A DNA stretch of 64,000 nucleotides from Anseranas semipalmata (lineage: Eukaryota > Chordata > Aves > Anseriformes > Anseranatidae), in assembly GCA_013399115.1 (NCBI GenBank), contig VXAA01004321.1, forward strand, positions 1 through 64,000. Reading direction: 5' to 3'. Position numbers and translations under genes: made by a program. Position 1 is the stretch's first letter, and each line of letters starts with the position of its first letter. Shown here piece after piece: positions 1 through 14,139 of the stretch. The notes below the pieces were generated by a model. The model worked only from the letters and a program-made list of their open reading frames with translations. It ran no database searches and had not been told where the DNA came from.

Positions 1-22
1 TATGATTCTATGATATGATTCT
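1..22 (+). mobile_element. CR1 LINE 3' terminus (only the tail in window)
   Basis: The window opens with imperfect copies of the octamer-like unit ATTCTATG (tatgattctatgat...). Bird CR1 retrotransposons end in a short tandem of this unit, so this is probably the 3' tip of a plus-strand CR1 whose body lies to the left of the window. Only about 20 bases are visible, so a chance match is possible. Confidence 0.35.
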
Positions 23-3000
23 TCTAATGTCTTTAAAAACTTTGATTTAAGACAAAATATCTGTTTAAATGTATACTCTTGTCTGACCAAACATGGAGTT
101 TGATGGAAAAAATTACTGAATGCTTGTGAGAAATTGGGTGATTGCAGTGGTATCTACCACCTTTAACATATATGCTTTTTTAATTATTTTGTACATTCTC
201 ATAGCTGTTTTACTAGCTTCCTTAAAGCTTTGGGCTCCTTTTTTCAAAGAGCTATAAAGACATAATTATTGAATGGTCAAAAAGTACATCAGTAAATAAA
301 GTGATAGAGTACAATACATTAGTCTCAAAAATTCCTTATGGATTATTCAGCCACTGTCTCCCATTTAGCAATCCGGTATGTATAAAACCAAACAAACTGC
401 CTCTTGTAGCCAGCTTAATTTTTCATTTTGTGATGGAAGTTTTTTCTCACAATAGGAAAACAAAGTTTTAAAACACAGATGTTTGTGTAATTGTGATACA
501 GTACAGTAAATACAGCCAGTATGGAGTGGCCATCCATCATTTATCACACTAATCTGTCAGTCTTACAGGAGGTATAGAAAACCAAACCAAGCTGGGTAAA
601 AGTAGTTAATTCTTTTTACACTTCAAAAATGTAGATTTTTAAAATTTTACTTTTTTTTTTTTAAACTATATTTTGGTCCCCAAATTGACAGTGTTGCACA
701 GATTTGGCTAAAACATAACTGCAGCTACTTGCTTCTGCTGATGTGGAAAGCTCAATTAATGTAATTACACTGATGTTGAATGCATAAGCAATATGTGACA
801 TCCGTGCAAGATAGGTCTCACTCCAGTGCAACTTTAGAAATTCTGCTCTGCCAACTTTATTTTATGCTATACAGTGTGCTGAGACTTGTATGGCTTTGGG
901 ACAACTTCACGAATGCAGATGTCCATTTGTATAAATGGATTCCAGCTCTATTACATTAAATTGTTCTAGTGCTTCTCAAGAAAGGACGCAGGCTATATGC
1001 TCCCAGACACTAAAACTGATGCTTAAAGTTTCTGAGGGTAGCAGGCTTGTCTACTCCATGAGATGAAGTTTTTAAGCTTTTTTTTTTTTTTTTTCAGTCT
1101 GGTGGGCTTTTTTATTGAGGAGTGGAGAGAAGACATTTTCTCTCTGATCTATTCCCAAGAATAAAAATAAACTTTAATTGTAATAGTCCTTTTTTTTTTT
1201 TTTCCTTTTCGGAACATGTTATATTTGATTGCACACATTATCTTAGAAAAATTGCTAGAGATCCAGGATGCCTGGATTTATCTAAAATGTATAGAATTGG
1301 ATTCAATGTTTTATTTTAAATAGGAGATTATCTAAAGGTTTCGCTAAAAGTAGGAGCTATTTCTCATCACTGTTTGTTTTATCTGGGAATTATTGCCAGG
1401 GAAATAAAATGTCTCCTATGTCTCTTGGTCACAGCTATGTCTTCCAATATGCCCTTAAGGCTTACTCTTTTTTTGGTCAGAGCTGTGTTTAGCATGGAAA
1501 CACTACACGCAGTATCAGTATGCCCAACATGCGTCAGTTTGATAAAGTATCTGTATGATTCATGAACCACATTGCAACACAAATTGTTGAAAGCTATAAA
1601 CAGAGAAAGAGCTAATATTCTTTAAGTAAAGATTAAATTATTTTGGTATAAAACTTGCCAGGCAACCTTCTGTCCTTCCTGCAGTAAAATAATGGCTGTT
1701 GTACAGAACTGGCGTGCTGTAAGTATCCTTGTCAAAAACCAAGGAAAAGTAAGACAGAAAGAGATTGTTACTTTCCCCAGATCAGTTTGATTTCTGTCAT
1801 TACAAAACAATACCTTTACAGAAGATGCCTTTCAAAACCAGCCAGCACTATGACAGATAAGTTATAGCTGGTCTGATTATTCATGCAGATATCAGCAGGT
1901 TATTCCAAGAGGGCTTTATTTCATATTGTTAAAGCTATTCTCTAAAAGAAACAGTAATCTTTTTGATGAGCATGGGGAACAATTTCTTCAATACCAATCC
2001 AATTTATTTGGACCCTCTGATTGGTGCTTTCAGCTAGATCTCTAAGCACAATATTAATTATTCATTAAGGTACTTGAAGGGAGAATATTTGCATAGCCAT
2101 ACTGTCAAAATTGATGAGGCTTTGCGTATGCACCATAGGAACAGCTTTCAACCTAGTGCTGAAAGTAGAGATGATCATAATTAAAAAAAAAAAAAAAAAA
2201 AACAACAAAACTTAAAAGCCAACAATAATTTGAACTTTCTCGTAACCACAGCACATTTATTTTTATAGCACCCACATGTCCTATTGAGAGACCATGAAAA
2301 TATTCTTCCTATAGCTGGTCATGTGGTATAGAATAAAAAAAAAAAAAAATCAAGAACATTTTGTATAATAAAAGGTCATAGTTGGGGGTAATAGATACTG
2401 AAAAGGAAGAAAGAGGCTTTGTGTGAGTGGAGGAAAGAGCAAGTCTGGCATTTAATATACTTATATCCACTTGGAAACACACAGACTGATTTTAAGGGAA
2501 GTAAGGGAAATTGTAGTGTTCTGTTAAGGTATGCATAGGTGCGAAGGGGGCCAGGCAGCACTTGGGTATAAATCACTGGCTGCTAAGAGATTAGGATACT
2601 TCTCTTTGCATGTGTATGGTAAGGTGCAGATGATACCTCTAAACTGGTATCATCTTGGTCATCTGGAAATCTGCAGGCTGGCCATACTATGACTTGGCTG
2701 AAGTTCCTACAACTTTTTCAGATGAGGGGATCAGGCTGGAACATGCTTGAGCTTTTTATCTCATCTTATTCCTTTCTTCTAGACCTTCAGCTGTGCAGGG
2801 GAGAGGCTTTTACTTCACACCACATAGAATCAGAAAGGAATGAGTTCAGGAACCATTGTCCAGGCCTCAGTATTTTCATTCACGTTCTCAGTATTCAGTC
2901 AGAGTAGCAATGCTCAGTTACTCTGTGTGAAACTTGGGTCCAAACTTTCTAATATGGCTTCCTTGGTAGCAGAGGAGGGAAGAATGAACCAAATTCTTGA

Positions 3001-6000
3001 GCTTAGGGAGTGGTGTCATAAATTTTGGTAAACATTGAACTAGCACTGGTTGGTTTGTCAAAAAGCAGGTTTAGCAGCCCCTGGAGTAGATACCTAAAAC
3101 TCCGGTGTGAGGGGTGAATTTTTACTTGCAAGGCTGTGATGACATCTATAGGATCATCTTTCAGTTTGTGGTGAGGGATGCAGAGGAAAAAAATGACCCC
3201 TTACTACTACTAAAGTTGTTCCTTCTGGTAAAGCAATGCGAGATCTTAATTTTGTTGCTGAAGTGAACTGCCTTTACAGTTACTTTAAGGGGATTGTTCT
3301 GCATATACCTTCTGGTGCTCTAACAGCAAATAGTGTTCTGGTGTGATCTCAGAAATATCATGTCGTCAAAGGGACCATCGTAATAGGCATGTGTCCCTTA
3401 CACGACTTATTTCTGCATAAAGCTTCATGTTTCACGGAGCCTCTTGCCATATTGATATGAACAGAACTGGAGGTGATGCATGTATGACATGTCTGAGCCC
3501 CAGAGGTGATATAGCTTTCCTAGTTCAGAATTAAAACATTGGAAATGTCAACAGTGGATCAAGAGCAGCATAGACCCTTCATGAGTCATTACATATCTAC
3601 AGCAACTGATGTATGTAGTTTATTGAGAGACTTGAGATATTCTGTTTTAATTTAAGACTAAAGGTCTGGACTATAAAGTCACTTGAATACATGACATTCT
3701 TGCTTCTTTTTTTAACAAGCTGAGCCTCAGACCTTCATGATAAACTTCAGCCATAATTGCTAAAACCAGAAGGCAGATTGTTTTAAAACTGTATTGGCTT
3801 AAAAATCATAAGATAGATGCAGATGACCTTATTGTATTGCATACTTAGAAAAAGATTCTTTCGTCTTGTTTTGTATGAATTTATACATATCTCTATGAAG
3901 TGTGAACTTTATTTTTAAACTGAAAACACAAAATAATGCCAAAAATCTTTTTACTAAATACAAGGGATAAAAGTTAGGAAATATTTGCACAATAGTGTTT
4001 ATGAACTACTGATTTATTTTTCGTAATATTTTAAATCTTACTTCACCTTTTTGAAAAAAATAGTAATTTTGTAATATTAGAACAAATCGAAAACTAGGAT
4101 ATGTACAACAGTAATCTCAGATCAATTTAAGTACAATTCTATTGAACCTTAAAATGTGTGATTACACCAGAAAACCAATTTCAGTGCACATCTATGGAGA
4201 AACCATTACAATATAAACTGAAGTGGTGCCATATCAGTTATGCTTTCATTATAAAAATGAATTAAATGAAACAGAAAATAATGTGCTTAGGTAATGTTGT
4301 AGTTCAGAAACAAGCCCCAAAATTAAAGTCATTCCTAATAGTATGCCAGAGGGGCTTTAAAACTCAGCTTTATCATGTCTCAGGAATTGCAGAGCAAATA
4401 CACTTGGTGATGTGTTGATGCTGCAAAGTTTGGAAATTTCTTAATACACCAAGATACAAAAGACCAGAGGCCAGACACTGCAGTAAATCAACTCTAATTT
4501 CAGGTGTTCTTGCTTTTGTACATTAGTATAAAGTTTTCAATCTCATGCAATGAATTTGGATGTTTGATTTGCATTGTAACTAAGGGGAATCCATCATCCC
4601 ACTCCCTTGACAGTCTTTGAAAATATGATCATCTTATCTAAAATCTCGTTTACTTTGTTTTTACCTTTAACAGCTCTATATATAACCTGTGTATTATTAA
4701 AAAGCTCTTTAAAGTGAGCCTGACAATATTGGTATTCCATTTACAAAGGAGGGCTGCCTATAATTGAAGACACCAAGAGAGAGACTGATTGTAATGAATG
4801 TTGAAAAAGGCATATATACAAATCCTGTGCTAGAATCAGAAAGCACCTAACAATGGAATTGGAAAAATACAGTGCTACAGTCTAAGAGAATATGAATTTC
4901 ATCAGTATTCATAACATATGCTGATATTCTATCAGTGAAACGCTGCTGTAAGCACCAGCCCATTTGCATGCAGAGCAATGCTTTTTTAAATAGGAAAATA
5001 AATGAGGAGTTAGTCCTGGTATAGGAAATGTTTCAGACTATTTCCTGACATTCAAATTTCAGCAACTCTGGTACGATTGCTGATTTCCAAATTTTAAAGG
5101 AATAACCATGATTGAAGTAAATAACCGCAAATTAAATCAAAATAAGTATTTCAAGTTTTGATAATCATGTGGGATTTCATTTGAATGCAGTATTAGATCT
5201 CAAAGGTGTTCCACTGCATGTCCTTTCCTTTTCTTTTTCTCTCCTTTTTCCTTTCTCTTGTCCTCTCAACATAAAGCCATAATGTAAGCATGTCCCTCCA
5301 GACCTCCATCTTGCAAACAACCCCAAATATCCACCATGTCTTGCATTGCCTCTACTTGGGTTGGACAATTTGAACAGAATTTGCCTTTCTGATGCACACT
5401 GATTAAAAAGTACAAAACAGCTGTATTGCTCTTGCTTGGACAGATCCTACTGGCTAGGTTCTACGCTTCTCTGAAAAGAAATAATTTTCTTAGACATTTA
5501 TTCATCCTTAATTTGTTATCCTGTGTTTTTTCTTTTTGTGGCTAAAATCTACAGGTATCTTGGTATGTGTGCAAACACATTAGGGTAGAGTCATCCTTAG
5601 CTTTTACTCAGTCAACACTTTAACTTCCTATCGTTCAAAGCTGTGCTGGTTAGGCTGTTGTTGCTACCACCTGGTAACACGCTTCAAAATTCAAGCTGAG
5701 CTTAGCCTGCGTGTTGATTTCACCTATTGAAAAAGCTACATCAAGTACAACTGAAATGGAAACTGACATCAAAAGTCACCCAGATGCCCATTAGGTAATA
5801 GAAAAGTGTGAAACAAGTTTACTGGTGAGTGAAAGGCATCTGCTTACATACAGATGCTACAGACCTATCCTTTACCTTTGACAAAATGTCTTAAAATCCA
5901 CCACTAGTATCTAAAGATGTGTCTGTAATACTAGTGAGCATCAATTTCAAAGTTCTCTTTTGACTGTGTGATAGAAACACTTATAAAACTGGTATAATTT

Positions 6001-9000
6001 AAGAGAGAAAAGGAATCAGTAAGCTTTTGCATATTTTTCATTCCACTTAATAGAGTGCACCCTAAGGATGGTAGATGAACTGAGGACATGATAATTATCT
6101 TTTGCCAAGATACTTTATTGGAAGTAATTCAGATTCTGTTGAGATTGTGTCTATCTGCTCTAGCGTGCTTTGTCCTCAAGAAGATTAAGTAGATGATTTT
6201 TTTTTAACTGATTAAGTTAATGGTTGTGTACATGGTATTAAAGACCTTTGAATTCTGTTATTAATCTAGGCAAAATGCATATGATCTAACATGAGATTGG
6301 CTGTTTCTGTATAGTCCTATACTGTATATCCATAACTCAAAACTGGAGCCCCAGATGTGGAAATCTCCATGTTTATGGAAATAATGTGAATGTTGGAACA
6401 TCCCCGTGTTTTCTAGCTGGGACTTAGTGGAATGTCAGTGTCCACTTTGGTAAACATGCCGGGTAAAAAGCCTGGTCAGGACACTTCTACTGCTTCAATT
6501 TGTAATTAATTCTACTGCTGCCAAATATAAATATAAATCCTAGCCCCAGGTATGCCTCAAATCTAAATTCTCACTTAAATCTAACTTTCTCTGGATCTGT
6601 GCTGCCTTCTTGACTGATCTGACATAGCTACCAAATATGGCTCAAATGTTTCATTCTTAAAGGTACTTTTGTTTCAGAAAGAAATGTGAAACTTTAGGAG
6701 GAAATTCCTGCTCAAGCAGACTTCCTCTTTAAAACAATGAGATTTTCATTTAAATAAACTTGGAAGAAAATCTGCGTGGGCAGCTAGTACTTTGCAATTT
6801 CCACTAAGGATGTAGTAGTAGTTGTAATTAATAAATATTTAATTACCAAAGATGGAATTTTTAACCTCTGGAAATAGCACAATATATTTTCAGATCAGTC
6901 CTTGGGAGTTGTTGGAAAAAAATAAAAGGTAGAACAGCCTAGTCTGCAGCTAGAACAGTCAGTGTTTGCTTAGAGGTGACCTACACTTTTCAAAACTACC
7001 ATATTTTTCCTTTCTTTTGTTGGAAACTGAGGAAGAAAAATCCATTACTTAACTGAATGTTCAAGAGAATTTTGTTATGATCTTTTAAATGAATTTCTTC
7101 ATCAGAAGAAACTGATAAAGTTCCACACTGAAAGGATGTTCTCCCCAATAGCTTTGCATAAAGATGCTGGTGTGATAGATTCAGGCAGCAACAGAGACCA
7201 TCTTGACGTTGTTTCCAAAGCCAGCACTGCTTTGGAACTTTCAAATAATATTTCCATCGCCAATTGACTTTATGCCATGATGCAGTATCAAGTTAAATAG
7301 GTTAATTATTTTCTGTGTTTATTGTTATTGCTTAAGAACAAGTACTTATCAGTATTTGAACAGTGTGCAGGAAGTTAAGATGCAAATGCAGGTTGCAGTC
7401 AAAATATGGCTGGGAAGGAGATCTTCAAGAAGTGTTCTCTTGCTTGTAGTACTAACTAGTACTCCCAAATCCAAGTTATCTAAAAGTTACCTCGTTATGA
7501 ATACTGCTGACTTGAAGACTGTCCATTCAGCTTGGTCCACATGCAGCATGATGGTGTTTCAAGGGATTGTTTTACCAGTGCTCTGCAATAGTTAAGACAG
7601 TGTCAGCATATCTATTATGTATTCTTTTCTTCATGCTCCCTTTACAAGTATGCTACTAGGTAATATGTTAGCCTTTTGCTGTCAGGATTGCTGTAACCTC
7701 CACAGAATTAGGGTTGTATACTTTCCTAGGTTGCAGGACACTCAGATTGGTTAGATCTCTCAAGTCACTAGTGCTGATGTAAGTTAATTATTTAGCTGCC
7801 ATGGGAGATTATTTCCTATTCCTCAAATCCATTTTATTTGAGAAAAATGGCCATGATTATGATCTTCCTGAGATGCCGTAAATTAAAAGGCATTATAGAG
7901 AAACAGATAGGAATTAGGAACAGTTTTGTGAGTTTAAAAATATCAGTTTGACTACTGTTAAAATAGTAAAATCCGGATGGGAATCGTGTGCTGTGCATTT
8001 TTGCAATATGTATGGATTCTCTCTTAAAATTTTATGCAAGCTGAAATTAATGAATAATTAGAAAAAGATGGATTTTATTTTTTTGATCTGCAAGTAGCTT
8101 GTTGGCATTTAGTTTATTGGCATTTATCATTAGCAGTCTCCCTATAAAATACTTTGAGGTTCATCTCATCCATTCATTTATGTTGAAGCTATTTGATGTT
8201 CTGTGAATAATAATCTCTGGAGTCAGGTCTCCACTCACCTGCAGCAAAGCTGAACTCCCCGAGAGTCTCCTCTTCTCTCCGTGGTCCAATAAATATCTTA
8301 TTAACTTCATCATCTGAGAGATGGGAGATCTGGTTTCAGTTTCTGTCTCCAGTATTAAGAGACAGGAACCTTTATTCTGTTGGTTTTAGAAATCTTGAAA
8401 ATACTGAAAATGGGTCACAAAAGACCTGCCTGCCTGATGGATTTGGCCCTACAGGGAAGTTGGATGATGGACAACTTAACCTAAGAATCCTGCTCTTGTC
8501 CTTGGCATGGGCGAAACACTAAGCAGCTTAGTGTTGAGCAGCCTCAGGTGCTCTGTGCCTGTTCACTGGCTGAAATATAAATGACTCTATTGGAAGAAAC
8601 TGAAGCGAGGTAAGTATGCCTCCAGCATCTAACAAGGATGTCAAGGGACTAAGTTTTGCTTTTGCGCCTAAGCCCTCTAGATGATGGCACAGAGCATGGC
8701 TCTTGTGTGATGCAATGTTCTTAGCTGGTAGTGGAAAGTTTTTCTAGATTTATAGCATTTTGTCAGGATTTGGTGGACACAATGCTTTTTTCACAATACG
8801 TTTTTATTTTTTCTTCCAACTTCTCCTAGCATGTCACTTCTGAGTGTGGTATCTGAAAATGTTGTGGTGCCAGGTGACTTTTTATTTTCCAGACTCTTTG
8901 TGAACATTTCTAGAAATATATTCTGCCATGGGCAGTAATTAACATACTCAGGCAATCTACTGCATACATCAGCAGGCTCAAATAGTTTGCTGTATTCATT

Positions 9001-9789
9001 TCTCTGATTTAATGGGTCTGCTTGAAGCCCCTGGAGGGTGCTGAAAATAGCTGCCTTTTGATTCTGGCTCAGAATAACTTCTTAGCAGATTGATTTTGTG
9101 TATCTGTACTGCCTCCTCCTGGGTGAAGTTAATCTGAGGTAGAGAAAATTCAAACAAGAACCTTGGGAGCAGTCAAGATGTGACTGTGTGTGATAACACA
9201 TCGACGGATTTGCACTGAATTCTCTCCTCCATTTCCAAACACGGTGAAACTTTGTAAGGAGTAAGCTCCCCCTCTCATTTGTTGTAGCCTGCTCACAGGC
9301 TATTAGCAAGTAGTGGATGTGCTTTAAATCCATTCTTGCTTAATCTGCAGTTTGCTGTCAATATGTACACACCAACAAGTGCATATTGATTTCTGATGGT
9401 CTAAAAATTACCCAGACAAAAGAAATCATATTGTCTTTAGAAATACAGCCATCTGTAGAAGGTGTTTTATCTCTCCTCATGCAGAATACATCCTGCACTG
9501 GGAATTCTGAGAAAAGTGTATGGGATTTGAACTGAATACAGGAAGCTTAGATACAAACCTAACTAAGAAGCAAAGTAGCTCCCAGCCTGTTACTGTTCCA
9601 AAGTAAAATGTGCTAACTCCATTTCTGAGTACTCGACTTTGTAGCTTTACTAACGTTCTTTTGTTTGTATAATTTAATATACTTCCCTTGCCTAGAAAAA
9701 TATTATGGGAGAGTCTCTGATTGTCCATGTATTACAGTGAAGAATGTGGGGGCACAATGTCATATTTTCACATTAACCACTTGCCTTAA
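23..9789. other. Non-coding stretch, intron or intergenic
   Basis: No convincing coding exon was seen on either strand. Open frames here are short (under 85 codons) and lack coding character. The stretch holds homopolymer runs (for example T runs near 1078-1095 and 1190-1203, and A runs near 2181-2200 and 2335-2349) and a pyrimidine tract at 5221-5268. A single splice-site-flanked 34-base segment at 1685-1718 is discussed as a finding. Confidence 0.6.
5221..5268. repeat. Pyrimidine-rich (CT) tract
   Basis: About 48 bases are almost entirely C and T on the plus strand, in irregular CCTTT / CTTTT units. This is low-complexity sequence. A minus-strand open frame overlapping it (5177-5368) encodes a Lys/Glu/Arg-rich stretch only because of this tract. 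Confidence 0.8.
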
Positions 9790-10035
9790 TGCTCCTCTCT
9801 CTGATGATCCTGCATTAATCAATTCAGGACTATGTTGCCAGTGAGACGGGAAATCCCATCCTGTCCTCTCCACCATTTATCTCTAACTGCAGATTCCTGC
9901 CTACTTCCCTCGCACTGGCATTATTATTTGTATGGCTGCTCAGTACGGCAGATCAGCTCTCTGACAGATGTGTTATTTCATTTTGATCTGATCGCAGTCA
10001 CTTATGATGCTACATCCCAAATGAGCTGTATTTAA
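9790..10035. promoter_or_regulatory. Candidate conserved non-coding element
   Basis: This block stands out from its surroundings by its more complex base composition and retained CpG dinucleotides (in gagacggg, tccctcgcac, agtacggcag and tgatcgcag). It contains GATC and TAAT-type cores, and has no low-complexity runs. Such islands in bird intergenic DNA are often conserved enhancers. A 67-codon open frame at 9832-10035 is present but has no recognisable protein features. Regulatory identity is an inference. Confidence 0.25.
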
Positions 10036-10720
10036 GTAAGAGTTAAAATTTGCCTCCAACCTATCTACAGGAAATCTGCAGTTGCTCACACCTCATTCTT
10101 GATCTAAAAGGCAGAGAAATCTCCAGATTCTTAGACTTCATACAAGTGTTAGTCAGCAACCTTCCTTTGCCTGCATGGTGGGCAGGTTTTAAAGAAAGTG
10201 ACTCAAGAAAAGCAACCAGAAGGAGATACAAATATCTACCCTGGGTAAGACAGGCAGAGATTTTTTTAAAATAGAGGATTTGGGCTAGAAGGACATCTTG
10301 GATCCTGAGTTCCAGATGAGGAAACCATCTCAGACTTCACAACTGAGATCAGTGACAAAGTTGTGCAGTTTGTTCCTCAAGATAATTCATACATTTGAAG
10401 TGCTTTGTTAGCTGGGTCCAGTCTCCTAGCTGGAAAGCAAGTGAAGCAATTCACTCAAGAAATACTTCTGTACCTGACTAGCTGAGGGGATGATTCATCA
10501 AGACTTGCAAAGCAGCAAGACTTCATGAGCAGGAAGACCCCTGTGGCACAGTAACCTAAGACAACCTCAGAGTTACTCATCCTGAAAGAAGCAAGAAGGG
10601 ATACCTTCCTTGCGCTTTACCTTAAAACTCTCCTCCTTTTAAGTCAGAACAGCGTCAGTATCATAACCTCGGGTGCAATTTGAGCTTTGAGAGACTTGGT
10701 GTGACTGTGCTGAAACAGCA

Positions 10721-10838
10721 TGGAATCACAGAATCATTTAGGTTGGAAAAGACCTTTAAGATCATCAGGTCCAACCATTCACCTAACACTACACGTCCAC
10801 CACTAAACCATATCCCTGAGCACCGCATCCACATGCAT
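10721..10838 (-). mobile_element. CR1 LINE, 5'-truncated, antisense copy
   Basis: The plus strand reads as the reverse complement of the avian CR1 3' region. An ATCACAGAATCATT-type end is followed by aggttggaaaagacctttaa, the segment atcatcaggtccaacc, and then a block with ccaccactaaaccat and ccctgagcacc. This order matches the CR1 3' untranslated region as I remember it from bird genomes. The similarity stops near 10838, so only about 115 bases of the 3' end were inserted, which is typical of CR1's severe 5' truncation. The element is transcribed leftward, with its 3' end at about 10721. No coding capacity remains, and the overlapping open frames on both strands (10661-10874) are artefacts. 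Confidence 0.9.
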
Positions 10839-11032
10839 GCTGAGCACATTAGCAGCAGTAAACATATTTGGTAGTATACAAACCTTGAACTGCAACTGAC
10901 AGTCAGTTTTTATCTTAAATATACATTGCTAAGCTCTTTAATGACATGCTTTCTCCTCAAGAGGTTACAGTCTCTGGAAGCCTGTTATACAGCGAGAACT
11001 GGCTGTGACCTCAGCTGATGAAAGTCAGCTAC

Positions 11033-11072
11033 GCAGCTGTGTGGTCATAGTGGCAGCTGTGTGGTCATAGTA
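11033..11072. repeat. 20-bp tandem duplication
   Basis: The 20-base unit gcagctgtgtggtcatagtg occurs twice back to back. The second copy differs only in its last base (a for g). It is a simple local duplication of recent origin judging by the near identity. Confidence 0.9.
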
Positions 11073-12660
11073 GCACAGTCTTTGTAACAGAAGGGGACAA
11101 GACAATTGAGAAAGAATTTGAGGATGTTTCCAGAGACAGGGAAGCTTCCACAAGAATATAGGAGTAAGTTAGATGAGCCCATTCCAAACTTCACTCTTTT
11201 AGTAAAGGATGAAAAAAAGATGGTGAAAAGCTCATATCTTGTGAATCAAAGAAGGAATAAAAGAAAAGCCTAACCTACTGGGAAGACCACTGTTGAAAGT
11301 ACACCCCATCAGTCATCTGAGTGCTGACTAATTAACAAACATCACAGTTGTCACTTTTGCCTCTGAACCATGTTCTCTTGGATAAATGTAACAGTAAAGG
11401 ACAACCTGCAGCTTTCTAAGCTAAGATGTCGTGGGCTTTTTGAGCAGAAAAAATTGATATCTGCCTCAGCATCAGGTCTTTATTGAAACCACCCATCAGT
11501 GCGTTAAAATCCTTATTACCAGCAAAGCATTGGAGAAAGCCCTCTCAATTACCTCCATCTCCACCAGATACTACCTTGATACTAGTTAGTTTTCAGCTGA
11601 GTTACAGGACCATACAAAGCTGGAAGATTAAGTATTTATATCTACTTTTTCTTAGAAAAAGACAAATTAGCCATAGGTCTTTTGCTACCTAGCTGTAACA
11701 TTTGATAGACAGCCGTGGATTCCTGTTATCCTATCTCAGATGTTTGACAAGAAAATGTTTTTCTTATTGTGCTGAATATAAGTCCTTATTATAGACACAT
11801 TCATCATCAGGATGTCTCAATGCTTAGTCTCAGATATTTTATTATTTTTCCCAACCAATAGCGTTCAATTCTTGCTTGGCTACAGATAAAAGATTAGACA
11901 CTGTTTATGAAGTTTAACTTTCCTCTGCAGGATGCTCTGTCTTCCAGAATAATACATTCTTCTAGCGTGTACTTCAGATTGAGAAATGGATGTGAGTAGA
12001 ATGAGGTAAAAGGAAGAAGGATTCTTTTGTCCTGCAGCCGGAACTATGGCTCTTCCTTACCTTGTTCTTATTGTGGTCGGAAAAAAATGGTGTTACAGAC
12101 TGATTGCTAATGTCTTAGCCCACATGTATGTGAGCAATACATAGAAACATGAACATCTTAACATAATCATAACTTTGAATCATGCTCTTTGCCATTAAGA
12201 AATACAAACCTAATGTTTCCCAATAAATGAAGAATCCATTTTTTATATATTTCTGTGTATATATATATTGCAATATTTGCATGCAGACAGTATTTAATGA
12301 TTTACATGTAGTTAGGAGACATGGAATCCTGTATGTAATTTATGCTTACAATACATGTAAGATATACATCTCAACATTTCTTTCTGTGCATCAGTTGGTA
12401 TACTTTTTCATTCATATTAGGGAGGTATTTCAGTTGTGTGATCAAAATTTGCTGAACTGTGGTTTATAGCAGACGATTAACAGCTGTTAAATAGGATTAT
12501 TGCAGGCTGTTATCTTCACGTAGCATCGATTCAAATGCTAATTTCACTCAATTTACTGCTCATAAGGCCACTCTAGTGCCAGGTATGCTGTGCTCTTGAT
12601 GAATGACAATGCATCTGAAATGAATATATTGAATTTAAGATACATATCACTAGATTTTGT

Positions 12661-12712
12661 GGCCTGGTTTTCCACTCATTTACACAGGTCAAAATCCAAG
12701 AGTGGAGTGTTA
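12661..12712. repeat. Relic of an old palindromic interspersed repeat
   Basis: The segment holding ttttccactcatttacac, then aggtcaaaatcc and agtggagtgttat, resembles the recurring amniote sequence in which a (C)ACTTACACcggTGTAAAT core is flanked by ACTCC. The match is from memory and diverged, so the family is left unnamed. Confidence 0.35.
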
Positions 12713-14139
12713 TGTGTGTGAGAAAGAGGTAGAGTCAGGCCTAGCCCAACAGAATTGTGAGTTAAATACATTTATTACTGTTCTTTTGGCTGTGATTACA
12801 AATGCAACTTTAGGAATGAAAATAAATCATATTTTTTGCCTTTTGATTGTTTCACCTATTTATAGAATGCTATTTAAGCTGGGAGTTATGGTAGAATAAG
12901 ACACGTTTTGAGTGATGTGCAGTGTCTGAATGATGCACACCTGAGGTTTAAGATTCAAAGTGTACCTTTTTCATGCAAAGCTTATAATTTTCTCTCTCTC
13001 AACCTTTTCCTTTTCTCATACCTTGGATATGGCCAACAGTAGATGCTCTGGTCTTTCCAGGTGAACTTCAGGGTGTAGTAGACCTCTAACCTTTGCTGTT
13101 GGGACAGTGTTGTCATGGGGAGGTATGGTCTTAATATTCTCCTTCCGCTATCGGCCTTCTGCTGGCAGTAGCACTCGTATGGATTGCTCCAATTTGACAG
13201 CAGAATAATGCTTCAGGAAAGATATTTCAGGTGAAATAGGTCCCTGCCTTTGTTCTGTATGCAACCACAATGCAGTCAAGAAGAGCGTATGGTGGTTGGA
13301 AAGTGGGATTACTGTTTTGGAACTGTTCAGGCTTAGATTGGCCTCTTAGAACTGGCTGGGAAGCTATACCCATAAGCTGTGATTTCTCATTAAATTTTTG
13401 TATCATCTTTACAGATGGTATATGCGGTCTTTTGGTACACACACCAAGATCTTGGTAGTTGTTCTTTGAATGCTTTTGTACAAAGGAGTACTGGGTATAT
13501 TAAAGGACAGTTTGCTAGGTTTATGCAGAAATATTATATATAAACAAATCTTCTTATTCCTACATCTAATGCTTATTAAGGCAGCAAGATACTTTTAGAA
13601 GGTAATTCCCTTAAATTTGACTTCTGTGCCGTTGTCTCTGTTGTTTGGTAAATTTCTGTGCCTACAGGTCAGATGACTCTGTTGAATGTTGCAGAAAGAG
13701 ACTTTTAACTTTTCTGCTTAAGAATGAAAGGAAGAAAGAAAAAAAGATTGCCTTGTGCTTCCTGACTAACTGTAGTCTCACAGTATCTATGGAGAAAATT
13801 ATCTTACATATTTAAACAGGCAAAAAAGTATGTATAATGTAATAGGCTTAATGCTACTGCAGTGAAAGCACATGTAATAAAGTAAGATAGAATATATATT
13901 CTATCCAGTCTAATTCTTCTTCTGTTTAGCAACTTGTAAGGTACATATTAGATGTTCTATAGTTAAAGTTTAGATTTGGCTTTCTAACTAAATCCTTGAT
14001 AATAGTTATAGCAAGTGGAAATATTAAACCCAAATTTATTTTCAATGGTCTTATACGGCCTAGAGACCTCCAAAACTACAGTAGCATTCTTTCAAGTAAT
14101 GTTTCTTAGATTCTTCCTAAGTTTTATTTAAGTGAGTCA

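Noticed and set aside
8451..8612. Strong donor GAAGCGAG|GTAAGTATG at about 8610 with an upstream acceptor-like ggccctacag
   Set aside because: All three frames between the two sites contain stops, so it cannot be an internal coding exon. A non-coding exon cannot be excluded but has no support.
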